A stretch of 64,000 bases of DNA, taken from positions 4,216,001-4,280,000 of the forward strand of contig OZ244968.1 in NCBI GenBank assembly GCA_965222645.1. Reading direction: 5' to 3'. A program made the position numbers and the translations under genes. Origin of the DNA: JABDMH01 sp965222645 (GTDB lineage: Bacteria; Bacteroidota; Bacteroidia; Chitinophagales; Saprospiraceae). The notes beneath the pieces were generated by a model. The model was not told the origin of the DNA, searched no databases, and saw only the letters and a program-made list of their open reading frames with translations. Every line of letters starts with the position of its first letter. The stretch's first letter is position 1. This document shows positions 1 through 7,223 of this stretch, piece after piece.

Positions 1-7
1 ATTATTT

Positions 8-1222
8 ATGCTCTCTGATAGAAAAGTACTGCTTGGGATCACGGGGAGCATCGCTGCGTATAAATCAGCTTTTCTCACACGGCTATTGGTGAAAAGCGGT
101 GCTCATGTGCAGGTATTGATGTCTGATGCAGCGACCCGGTTTATCTCCCCTCTTACTTTGTCCACCTTATCAAGACGGGATGTCCTGACAGAAGTCATCA
201 CCGATGAATCATGGAATAGTCACGTAGAACTCGGTCTTTGGGCCGATCTAATGATCGTGGCACCGATCACTGCTCATACTATTGGAAGACTGGCCAATGG
301 CCTCTGTGATGACATTATCACAGCATGCTATCTTTCTGCCCGGTGCCCGGTCATGATTGCTCCAGCGATGGATCTGGATATGTGGAAGCACCCGGCAGTT
401 CAGCGCAATATAGACAAGTTGCAGTCTGACGGAGTCCAGCTTGTACCAGCAGAGCATGGTGAGCTTGCAAGTGGGCTCATCGGTACTGGTCGCATGGCAG
501 AACCAGAAGATATCTACAGTAGGATCGAGGTGATCTTACAAAAAAAAAATCATAGTCTGAAGGGAGTGAAGGCACTGGTGACAGCCGGACCCACATTTGA
601 GAAGATTGACCCTGTGAGGTTTATCGGCAATAGGAGTAGCGGGAAGATGGGAGTTGCGATAGTGCAGTCATTACTTGCCCGGGGAGCTGATGTGGTGCTT
701 ATTATAGGGCCAAATCACCTGGACATTCCAGGACATGAGCGATTGGTGATGCACGGGGTAGAAAGCGCTGCCGAGATGGCCACTCATGCCAAAAGGGAAT
801 GGACGGACTGTGACCTCGCCATCTTATCAGCAGCGGTTGCCGATTACACGGTTGCTCATCCAACGGAGCAGAAACTAAAGAAGAATCCTGGTGAGATGGT
901 GCTTCAACTTTCACGCACAGAGGACATTGCATCCTCCATTGGGGCAGCGAAAAAGCCAGGTCAGGTTATCGTTGGCTTTGCCCTGGAAACTGAGGATGGA
1001 GAAACCAATGCTCGATCAAAATTGAAGGCAAAGAATTTTGATGCTATTGTTCTCAATTCGCTAAGAGATCGCGGTGCAGGATTTGCTCACGACACAAATC
1101 AAGTGACCATTTTTACAAATGCAGGAGAGAAGAAAGCATATCCGCTCAAGTCAAAGACTGAAGTGGCTGAGGATATCGTTGAAGTAGTTGAACAGATATT
1201 GATGAAAAGTAGAAGCCGATGA
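8..1222 (+). CDS. coaBC: Phosphopantothenoylcysteine decarboxylase / phosphopantothenate-cysteine ligase
   Basis: Bifunctional coenzyme A biosynthesis enzyme: the N-terminal flavoprotein half (CoaC) decarboxylates phosphopantothenoylcysteine, and the C-terminal half (CoaB) joins cysteine to phosphopantothenate. Visible are GSIAAYK at residues 13-19 (FMN site), catalytic His72 in SHVEL, PAMDLDMW near 120, and from about 190 the CoaB half with VTAGPTFEKIDPVRFIGN, SSGKMG and KKNPG. The length of 404 residues is normal. The substrate clamp loop reads LASGLIGTGRM, so the cysteine of the E. coli ACGD-type loop is a serine here; this may be a lineage variant. The next gene overlaps the stop by 4 bases (ATGA), so the two are probably translationally coupled. 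Confidence 0.95.
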   Translation: MLSDRKVLLGITGSIAAYKSAFLTRLLVKSGAHVQVLMSDAATRFISPLTLSTLSRRDVLTEVITDESWNSHVELGLWADLMIVAPITAHTIGRLANGLCDDIITACYLSARCPVMIAPAMDLDMWKHPAVQRNIDKLQSDGVQLVPAEHGELASGLIGTGRMAEPEDIYSRIEVILQKKNHSLKGVKALVTAGPTFEKIDPVRFIGNRSSGKMGVAIVQSLLARGADVVLIIGPNHLDIPGHERLVMHGVESAAEMATHAKREWTDCDLAILSAAVADYTVAHPTEQKLKKNPGEMVLQLSRTEDIASSIGAAKKPGQVIVGFALETEDGETNARSKLKAKNFDAIVLNSLRDRGAGFAHDTNQVTIFTNAGEKKAYPLKSKTEVAEDIVEVVEQILMKSRSR

Positions 1223-2124
1223 AGTATTTGTTGACACTGGTATGTGTTTGTATGATTATGCAGGTAATACCAGCCCAGGAATTTCTATTTGATGTAGAGG
1301 TGAATGCCCCAACCTTACAGACATCAGATCCGAGACTCTTTGAAGATCTGAAAGGTAGAGTGACGGAATTTCTCAATAATCAACGATGGAGCGATGAGAC
1401 TTATGAAGATCACGAGCGGATCCAAGGAAATTTAAACATTACGATTTCTAACGAATTGTCCAGCACTACTTTTGCAGCTGAAATTACGATTCAGGCAATC
1501 CGGCCGGTCTATGGTGCAAACTATCAAACCACCCTCCTTAATCATATAGATAAAGAGTTCGTCTTCAGCTACGAACAGTCTGTTCCGTTGAACTTCAGTG
1601 CAAATGCTTTTAATGACAATCTTACCTCGGTCTTAGCCTTTTATATGTATTATATTCTTGGACTTGATCACGACAGTTTTTCCCTTTATGGTGGTGACAA
1701 GTATTACCAATTGGCCAATGACATTATTTTGGTATTGCCATCCCAATTTTCAAGCGATGCAAAATCGGGCTGGAGCAGTCAGGCAAATGGCAGAAACCGT
1801 TATTATATGATCGAAAACGTGTTGAGCCCACGGACACGTCCCTATCGCAAGGCCCTCTACGAGTATCACCGTAAGGGGCTCGACCTGATGTCTCAAAATA
1901 GCGAGGAAGGTAAACTCGCCATACTGGCGGCTCTAAAGGGAATAGACGATGTAAATCAGGATTATCCCAATTCGATGATTGTACAAATGTTTGCCAATGC
2001 GAAAGCTCAGGAGGTGACCGATATCTTTGCAGTGGCATCGCGAGATCAGAAAAATGAGGTCTACCGGATCATGACAACGATAGACCCGGCAAATAGAAAC
2101 AAGTATATCCCAATAAGAAGATAG
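1219..2124 (+). CDS. porD: PorD/DUF4835 family protein
   Basis: Secreted protein of about 300 residues of the DUF4835 family, named PorD in type IX secretion annotation. It begins with a signal peptide ending near residue 19 (MIMQVIPAQ). Recognisable family features are the early VEVNAPTLQTSDPRLFEDLK segment, the FLNNQRWSDE motif near 55, the LTSVLAFYMYYILGLDHDSFS stretch near 140 and the RPYRKALYEYHRKGLDLM stretch near 205. The biochemical role is not established from sequence. It follows coaBC with a 4-base overlap, an order often seen in Bacteroidota where this gene sits beside coaBC. The symbol rests on family recall, not on a search. Confidence 0.8.
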   Translation: MKYLLTLVCVCMIMQVIPAQEFLFDVEVNAPTLQTSDPRLFEDLKGRVTEFLNNQRWSDETYEDHERIQGNLNITISNELSSTTFAAEITIQAIRPVYGANYQTTLLNHIDKEFVFSYEQSVPLNFSANAFNDNLTSVLAFYMYYILGLDHDSFSLYGGDKYYQLANDIILVLPSQFSSDAKSGWSSQANGRNRYYMIENVLSPRTRPYRKALYEYHRKGLDLMSQNSEEGKLAILAALKGIDDVNQDYPNSMIVQMFANAKAQEVTDIFAVASRDQKNEVYRIMTTIDPANRNKYIPIRR

Positions 2125-2131
2125 AAGACCT

Positions 2132-2713
2132 ATGAAAAGGGTGGCTATATTTGCCTCTGGATCGGGTACCAATGCAGAAAAGATCATCGACTATTTTGCC
2201 GAGGTAGAGGACATTGATATCGCTTTGATCGTATGCAACCGACCAGGGGCAGGTGTCCTGGATGTCGCAGAGCGAAATGGGGTGTCTCACATGCTCATTG
2301 ACCGCGAGTATTTCTACAAGTCCAATCAGATATTGTTCGAACTGCACCAGCACTCCATCGAGTTTATCGTACTTGCCGGCTTTTTATGGCTGGTACCCAG
2401 TTACCTTATCAAGTCCTACAAGAATAGGATCGTCAATATACATCCTGCACTATTGCCAAAGTTCGGTGGTAAGGGGATGTATGGCATGCATGTACATCGA
2501 GCGGTGAAAAATGCCGGAGATGATCAATCCGGAATGACGATCCATTACGTAGATGAAGAGTACGACGAGGGCACTGTGATCTTTCAGGCATCTTGCAATG
2601 TGGATGAAACTGACACGGCACAATCGATCCAAAAGAAGGTGCAAAAGCTAGAGCATTTGCACTATCCTCACGTCATCGAGGAGGTGATCCGCAACGAATT
2701 ATCAAGGGATTAG
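2132..2713 (+). CDS. purN: Phosphoribosylglycinamide formyltransferase (GART)
   Basis: Transfers the formyl group of 10-formyltetrahydrofolate to glycinamide ribonucleotide, the third step of purine synthesis. The 193-residue protein has the N-terminal GSGTNAEKIID phosphate-binding loop, the catalytic Asn-His in NIHPALLPKFGGKGMYG near residue 110, and the folate-side segment SGMTIHYVDEEYDEGTVIFQ near 131-150 that carries the catalytic Asp. It starts 7 bases after the preceding gene, so it is the likely third gene of the coaBC run. A short hairpin (AGACC/GGTCT, 2712-2730) followed by TTT lies directly at the stop codon and may end the transcript. Confidence 0.95.
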   Translation: MKRVAIFASGSGTNAEKIIDYFAEVEDIDIALIVCNRPGAGVLDVAERNGVSHMLIDREYFYKSNQILFELHQHSIEFIVLAGFLWLVPSYLIKSYKNRIVNIHPALLPKFGGKGMYGMHVHRAVKNAGDDQSGMTIHYVDEEYDEGTVIFQASCNVDETDTAQSIQKKVQKLEHLHYPHVIEEVIRNELSRD

Positions 2714-2733
2714 ACCGGAGAATTTGGTCTTTA
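2712..2733 (+). terminator. Weak hairpin at the end of purN
   Basis: AGACC (2712-2716) can pair with GGTCT (2726-2730) around a 9-base loop and is followed by a short T run. The stem is only 5 bp and overlaps the stop codon, so this is a weak terminator candidate. Confidence 0.35.
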
Positions 2734-2802
2734 AGTGTGTAAGTTTTAACTTTACGTAAAGAATATGTAAAGGAATCCGTTAAACTACACTCAATCTGGC
2801 TT

Positions 2803-3564
2803 ATGAAACCTGACTACACCCGGATCTTATGCTTCTTGACCGGAGCAGCAGTATTTTTGATCTACATTTTACCTTCCAACATAACCATCACAAGAGAAAA
2901 CAGTGGATTGGAATGGATAAGCGCACTTGCATTCCTTTCTGCAGCTGTACTATTCTTTCTTGCATTTTTAAGATCTGACAAAACACTGTTCAGAAAGCGC
3001 AGCTGGCCACTATTCGCTCTTGCCCTTCTCTTCTTTGTTGCATTTGGAGAAGAAATCAGCTGGGGTCAGCATTACTTGAACTACAATGCACCGGAATTCT
3101 TCGAAGAACACAATAGGCAAAATGAGGTGAATATCCACAACCTGCCCTGGTTTCATCAAGAAACGGAGAGTGGCGATAAAAAAGGTGGTATTGCAAAATT
3201 TTTAACGGCAAAATGGCTGTTTACTTATTTTGGGGTTGCCTATTTCTTCTTATTTCCGCTACTGACTAAAAGATCTCAGATAGTAAGACAACTTGGTGAT
3301 GCAATGAGGATACCTGTTCCCCCGGTGGCGATTGGAATCTTGTTTGTTGCAAATGTGGTCCTGTTTAGAGGTATTCAAGAGTATTTTCATCGTTTTGTAG
3401 AGATGACAGAAAAGGCACAAATCCACCTCACCCATCTCTTGGCCGAACAAATGGAATGCTGCTGGGCAATCATCGTCCTGACTTTATCGATTATTTTCTT
3501 TTTGACCACAACGTCGCCTATTGAGCGAGATCGGGCCAGAGCTAAGGTCATGAGCACGGCATAA
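2803..3564 (+). CDS. Six-pass integral membrane protein, function unknown
   Basis: Not recognised to a named family. The 253-residue protein shows about six hydrophobic helices (near residues 8-25, 38-58, 68-86, 132-150, 168-186, 215-235) and very little else. The only striking motif is FGEEISWGQH at the end of the third helix, an acidic pair plus Trp-Gly-Gln-His set that recurs, as I recall, in uncharacterised bacterial membrane proteins and could be a polar active or ligand site inside the membrane. A 12-bp palindrome (CTTTACGTAAAG, 2750-2761) lies 41 bases before the ATG. The gene stands alone, ends in a terminator hairpin, and is convergent with the next gene. Confidence 0.6.
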   Translation: MKPDYTRILCFLTGAAVFLIYILPSNITITRENSGLEWISALAFLSAAVLFFLAFLRSDKTLFRKRSWPLFALALLFFVAFGEEISWGQHYLNYNAPEFFEEHNRQNEVNIHNLPWFHQETESGDKKGGIAKFLTAKWLFTYFGVAYFFLFPLLTKRSQIVRQLGDAMRIPVPPVAIGILFVANVVLFRGIQEYFHRFVEMTEKAQIHLTHLLAEQMECCWAIIVLTLSIIFFLTTTSPIERDRARAKVMSTA

Positions 3565-3578
3565 ACGTGCCCTTTTTT
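3554..3578 (+). terminator. Rho-independent terminator overlapping a stop codon
   Basis: GCACG (3554-3558) and CGTGC (3566-3570) form a 5-bp stem with a 7-base loop holding the TAA stop, followed by CC and six T (3573-3578). It ends the membrane-protein gene; the convergent gene stops at 3577. Confidence 0.55.
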
Positions 3579-4515
3579 AGATCGACAGTGGAGTCGGAAG
3601 ATCTGTCCCAAATCGATAATTGTATCCCAGGATCCCCTGATAGCCACCGGTGTGGACAAACAAAATCTTAGATCCGGGATTTACCTGATTGTTGCTGATC
3701 ATCTGATAGAGAAAGGTCATTACCCTGCCTGAATAAATGGGATCCAGGAAGATTTGATGCCTTTCGTAGAATTCTACAATAAAACTTTCTACCAGGTTAC
3801 TCTGCTTACCAAAACCACCATAGGATGCATCGAGCAAGTGGAAATTTTTGACATCTATTTGATATTCTTTTTTGATAATTGTGGTCTCCTTTTCGGTATT
3901 TAATCCCTTGAGTACACTACAACTGATCAACGATTCCTCCTGGTGCAACTTTTTAGCAATCCCTATGGCTGTGCTTCCAGTGGCAAATGGACAAACCCAG
4001 AAATCAATGGCGGTGGCAGGGAGTTGTACGCGTACCTCATCTACTATGGTACCGATCCCCTCTATGGCGAGGGGGTGGTGTCCTCCCTGTGGAATTATGT
4101 ATGTTTCCTGAAATCTTGTGTGGAGCTCAGATCGAAAAGTAACGGAATCCTTTTTCCTGTAGGTTTTCCGATCAAGTGGATGGAGTGCCATACCCCATTG
4201 ACGGATTTTTATCACAGTGGGATTTTTTTCATCAATCTCCCCACGGACAATGCCGATTGTCCTAATATTTTCTGCATGACCTGCGGCAGCTACTGCATAA
4301 AGATGATTTGAAAAAGCCCCTCCAAATGTAAGCATGGCCTTGTATCCCTCATGGCGAAGCTTGCGGAGATGTGGTGCCAATTTCCTAAACTTATTTCCCT
4401 GACAGGGCCCTCCTACGAGGTCATCTCGCTTCACAAACAAACTAATGCCGTATTCTTCGAGAATGGGATCGTCCTCCAGCAGTTGAATCGGTGATGGTAA
4501 CTTTTGATCAGGCAT
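3577..4515 (-). CDS. PLP-dependent D-cysteine desulfhydrase / ACC deaminase-like enzyme
   Basis: Fold-type II pyridoxal-phosphate enzyme of the 1-aminocyclopropane-1-carboxylate deaminase / D-cysteine desulfhydrase family, 312 residues. The PLP-binding Lys is in CQGNKFRKL near residue 42, and the family hallmark FGGAFSNHLYAVAAAG follows at about 65-80. IIPQGGHHPLAIEGIG near 140 matches the family segment after the first domain, and the Gly/Ser/Thr-rich phosphate loop is FATGSTAIGIA near 178. The C-terminal VHTGGYQGILGY is also typical. Bacteroidota members are usually annotated ACC deaminase without proof; D-cysteine desulfhydration is an equally good guess. Monocistronic on the minus strand. 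Confidence 0.85.
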   Translation of the reverse strand: MPDQKLPSPIQLLEDDPILEEYGISLFVKRDDLVGGPCQGNKFRKLAPHLRKLRHEGYKAMLTFGGAFSNHLYAVAAAGHAENIRTIGIVRGEIDEKNPTVIKIRQWGMALHPLDRKTYRKKDSVTFRSELHTRFQETYIIPQGGHHPLAIEGIGTIVDEVRVQLPATAIDFWVCPFATGSTAIGIAKKLHQEESLISCSVLKGLNTEKETTIIKKEYQIDVKNFHLLDASYGGFGKQSNLVESFIVEFYERHQIFLDPIYSGRVMTFLYQMISNNQVNPGSKILFVHTGGYQGILGYNYRFGTDLPTPLSI

Positions 4516-4723
4516 GATTTTACAAATGACGACGGATCTGGACCACTGCTTAAAGATCGCTTTTGTTTACGAGCTGTTCCAAAATTTGAGCATCCGGCAC
4601 CCAAAAATTCGCAGGGATCAATGATAGTGGTAGGGACACTCGAATACCCCCTTTTTATTAAAATCTGAATCTGTCGAAGTTCATATGCTTTCCCAGAGGT
4701 GCCTCAAAGTAGAAAACCATCTA

Positions 4724-4731
4724 TATCTTTG
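4724..4731 (+). promoter_or_regulatory. Bacteroidota -7 box 5 bases before the ATG
   Basis: TATCTTTG fits the Bacteroidota -7 consensus TAnnTTTG exactly and ends 5 bases before the ATG at 4737. No -33 TTTG is seen at the expected 17-23 base distance. If active, transcription would begin at or next to the start codon. Confidence 0.6.
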
Positions 4732-4736
4732 CAACA

Positions 4737-5402
4737 ATGAGTGATTCTGTAAGTACACAAGATGTACCTTTTTTTTCTATTGAAGAGGAAGTGGTGCACT
4801 TTATAACTCACTTTTTTGGAGTGTTATTTATGATTATGCTCGGTAATTATCTCTGGACAAAACAGGGAATTTCCACCGGGTTAAATATTGCCTTGTGGAT
4901 TTATTTGATCACATTTATTTCGGTATTTCTGGTTTCTTCGATTTATCACTCTCAGATATTTAATGATCAAAGGAGACAGTGGAAAAAATTAGACCATATT
5001 TCAATTTATTTTTTTATTGCAGGCAGCAATACACCCTACTTAATCGAATATTCCACATCTGAATTAGGGATTCTTTTTCTTGTGCTGATGTGGCTGTTGG
5101 TTGCGGTAGGTGCATATATAAAATGGCAGGAGTTGGAAATTCCGGATTTGTACTCGCTTGTTTTCTATCTGTTTATGGGTTGGCTGGGAGTGGTAACTGT
5201 GTATTTAATTTATCCTAATTTGGAAAAATACACCTTTGTACTCATTTTAATAGGGGGCATTTTATATACGATAGGGACTTACTTTTATCACCGGGATTAT
5301 AAAAAATGGCACCACAGTATTTGGCATTTATTCGTACTGTGTGCTGCAATGACACATTTTGGAGCGCTGTATATCCAAATCCACGGAAATGCAACAGTCT
5401 AG
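4737..5402 (+). CDS. Hemolysin III family (PAQR-like) membrane protein
   Basis: Seven-helix integral membrane protein of the hemolysin III / YqfA / PAQR superfamily, 221 residues. Family residues visible are the N-terminal EEEVVHFITHFFG (the E..H..TH set), SSIYHS at the end of helix 2 near residue 67, DHISIYFFIAGSNTPY near 83-98, and HHSIWHLFVLCAAMTHF near 192-208, which supplies the presumed metal-binding His cluster. The role is unknown in most bacteria; membrane-stress or lipid hydrolysis activities are suggested for the superfamily. A perfect -7 box ends 5 bases before the ATG. The stop codon TAG is formed by the first bases of the downstream tandem-repeat array. Confidence 0.88.
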   Translation: MSDSVSTQDVPFFSIEEEVVHFITHFFGVLFMIMLGNYLWTKQGISTGLNIALWIYLITFISVFLVSSIYHSQIFNDQRRQWKKLDHISIYFFIAGSNTPYLIEYSTSELGILFLVLMWLLVAVGAYIKWQELEIPDLYSLVFYLFMGWLGVVTVYLIYPNLEKYTFVLILIGGILYTIGTYFYHRDYKKWHHSIWHLFVLCAAMTHFGALYIQIHGNATV

Positions 5403-6112
5403 ATAATTCTTAACCCAGGGCAAACGCCTTGGGTCTTAAAACTCAGCTGCCCTTTCAGGGCGACCAATGGCCTCCAGCTTCGACACAAGGCCATGCCTTG
5501 CGTTAAAAGAGCTAGGCTTTCATCCCGTTTCTTATTGGACTGTTTCACTAATTATTATTTGCAATTTCTTCATCTTTTTAGTCTAGATAATTCTTAACCC
5601 GGGGCAAACGCCTTGGGTCTTAAAACTCAGTTGCCCTTTCAGGGCGACGAGTAGCCTCCAGCTTCGACACGAGGCCATGGCTTGCGTTGAAAGAAACTGG
5701 GCTTTCAGCCCGTTTCTTATTGGACTGTTGCACTAATTATTATTTGCAATTTCTTCATCTTTTTAGTCTAGATAATTCTTAACCCGGGGCAAACGCCTTG
5801 GGTCTTAAAACTCAGCTGCCCTGTTAGGGCGACTATTAACCTCTAGTTTCGACACAAGACTATGCCTTGCGTTGAAAAGAGCTGGGCTTTCAGCCCGTAC
5901 ATTAATAGACCGTTGCACGAAATATTATCTGCAACTTCTTCATCTTTTTAGTCTAGATAATTCTAAACCCATGGCAAACGCCTTGGGTCTTAAAACTCAG
6001 CTGCCCTTTCAGGGCGACCAGTAGCCTCCAGCTTCGACACGAGGCCATGCCTTGCGTTGAAAGAAGCTGGGCTTTCATTTGTTTATTAGTGGACTGATTT
6101 TTGCGACTTTTT
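5397..6112. repeat. Four tandem copies of a ~185-bp structured non-coding repeat
   Basis: Four head-to-tail units start at 5397, 5581, 5766 and 5951 (spacings 184, 185, 185), each opening with GTCTAGATAATTCT; the last is cut short near 6112. Each unit carries GC-rich hairpins followed by an AT-rich linker of about 55 bases. In unit 1 they are: ACCCAGGGC-AAAC-GCCTTGGGT (5413-5434), GCCCT-TTC-AGGGC (5449-5461) and CAAGGC-CAT-GCCTTG (5486-5500); a fourth, GGGCT-TTC-AGCCC, is intact in units 2 and 3 (5699-5711 in unit 2). No long open frame runs through it. It fills the whole gap between convergent genes ending at 5402 and 6126, a position typical of REP-like elements. The other intergenic regions of this window that I read hold no further copy. 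Function unknown. Confidence 0.93.
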
Positions 6113-6125
6113 CGGAGTAAGTTCA

Positions 6126-7220
6126 CTAGGGTTTAATTACGATAAGTCTTTTTGTGATTTTTTTGTTTCTGCCTTGGTCTTCCAAACTGTAGAGGTAGGT
6201 CCCTCTTTCCAGGTGATTAATATTTATCTCAACTGTCTCATCTCCCTGAAGGTTGTATTTTTTTTCAAAAATTTTACGCATCAATATATCATAAAACCGG
6301 ACCGTGTAATTTCCTGGCGGGATGTCGAGAAACTTAAACCTGACGATCGCCAGAGCGGGATTTGGATAGGCATGAAGCCATTGAGTATTTAGCGATCTTG
6401 GGTAATATCCTGCTTGCTCATTCGGCACATGAAAATTTACGTACTCCGGCTTTTGCAGCTGATCTAGGTAAACGGCGCAGATGTCGCCACCAGTGGCCAA
6501 ACTCACAAAGTGATAAGATTCCTCTTGCTCGGGATCAAGATCTGCAAGGCGCAGAAGGTTTGTAATGTCTTCCCATTCACCATTGGAAAAAGCCCATAAT
6601 TTTTTACTAATGTGATCCTGCATATGGATCCTGGCTACTTCTTCTCTAAGACCACCCGTAAGCATTATTGTACCACTTGCATCGTTGTGTAGCATCCGCT
6701 CATAGAAAACACTGATTTTTATCGAGTCAATCGTTCCCGGAATGGCACTTTGCCACTCAGAGGGTAGTACTCGTCGGGACATCGAGGCTTCGAATATCGA
6801 CTCTGTCTCCAGCTGGTCGTCATATTCCAATTTCCACGTGGGCAATGGAAGCCCTTTGCCACTAATCCAATTTCCTTCGATCACCTTCGAGCCAATTTTC
6901 AAGCTCTTCGCAGTGATCCAATGCAAGCCGTCATCCTGTCCCTTGAGCTGGTCTGGAGTACCATCAGAAGAAAACAGCTCGACACCTTCTTCAGATTTAC
7001 TGATAATCTTGTATTTAAGGACGGGAGCCAGCAGGGATCCATAATTCCAAAACTGATCTTCACCCGGAGGGGTGATCACAATTCTATTGGGCAACTCGTC
7101 ACGAAAGTAGAAAACAGTGTCCCCGGGAAGGGGAAGTGCCTCTGAAGAAATCAGGGTTGGCTGGCACCAAACCTGCAGATTTAGCCAAAATAGTGCAATG
7201 AAGAATACCAGTGTACGCAT
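6126..7220 (-). CDS. Secreted protein with T9SS type A sorting domain
   Basis: A 364-residue exported protein with a signal peptide (hydrophobic residues 4-18, ending VWCQ) and a C-terminal type IX secretion sorting domain of about 80 residues: it opens with HAYPNPALAIVRFKF and contains NYTVRFYDILMRKIFEKKY, then GTYLYSLEDQGRNKKITKRL and ends in VIKP. The middle, about residues 25-280, matches no family I recognise; it is rich in beta-type sequence. It is predicted to cross the outer membrane through the T9SS and be anchored or released. Its start lies 3 bases after the stop of the ABC exporter gene upstream, so the two are probably one transcript. Confidence 0.8.
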   Translation of the reverse strand: MRTLVFFIALFWLNLQVWCQPTLISSEALPLPGDTVFYFRDELPNRIVITPPGEDQFWNYGSLLAPVLKYKIISKSEEGVELFSSDGTPDQLKGQDDGLHWITAKSLKIGSKVIEGNWISGKGLPLPTWKLEYDDQLETESIFEASMSRRVLPSEWQSAIPGTIDSIKISVFYERMLHNDASGTIMLTGGLREEVARIHMQDHISKKLWAFSNGEWEDITNLLRLADLDPEQEESYHFVSLATGGDICAVYLDQLQKPEYVNFHVPNEQAGYYPRSLNTQWLHAYPNPALAIVRFKFLDIPPGNYTVRFYDILMRKIFEKKYNLQGDETVEININHLERGTYLYSLEDQGRNKKITKRLIVIKP

Positions 7221-7223
7221 ACA

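Noticed and set aside
5397..6112. CRISPR array
   Set aside because: Units are about 185 bp, nearly identical along their full length and tandem; there are no unique spacers and no cas genes.
6174..7145. Several open frames on the plus strand across the T9SS-sorted gene
   Set aside because: They lie opposite a long, well-supported minus-strand gene with signal peptide and sorting domain, and have no family resemblance.
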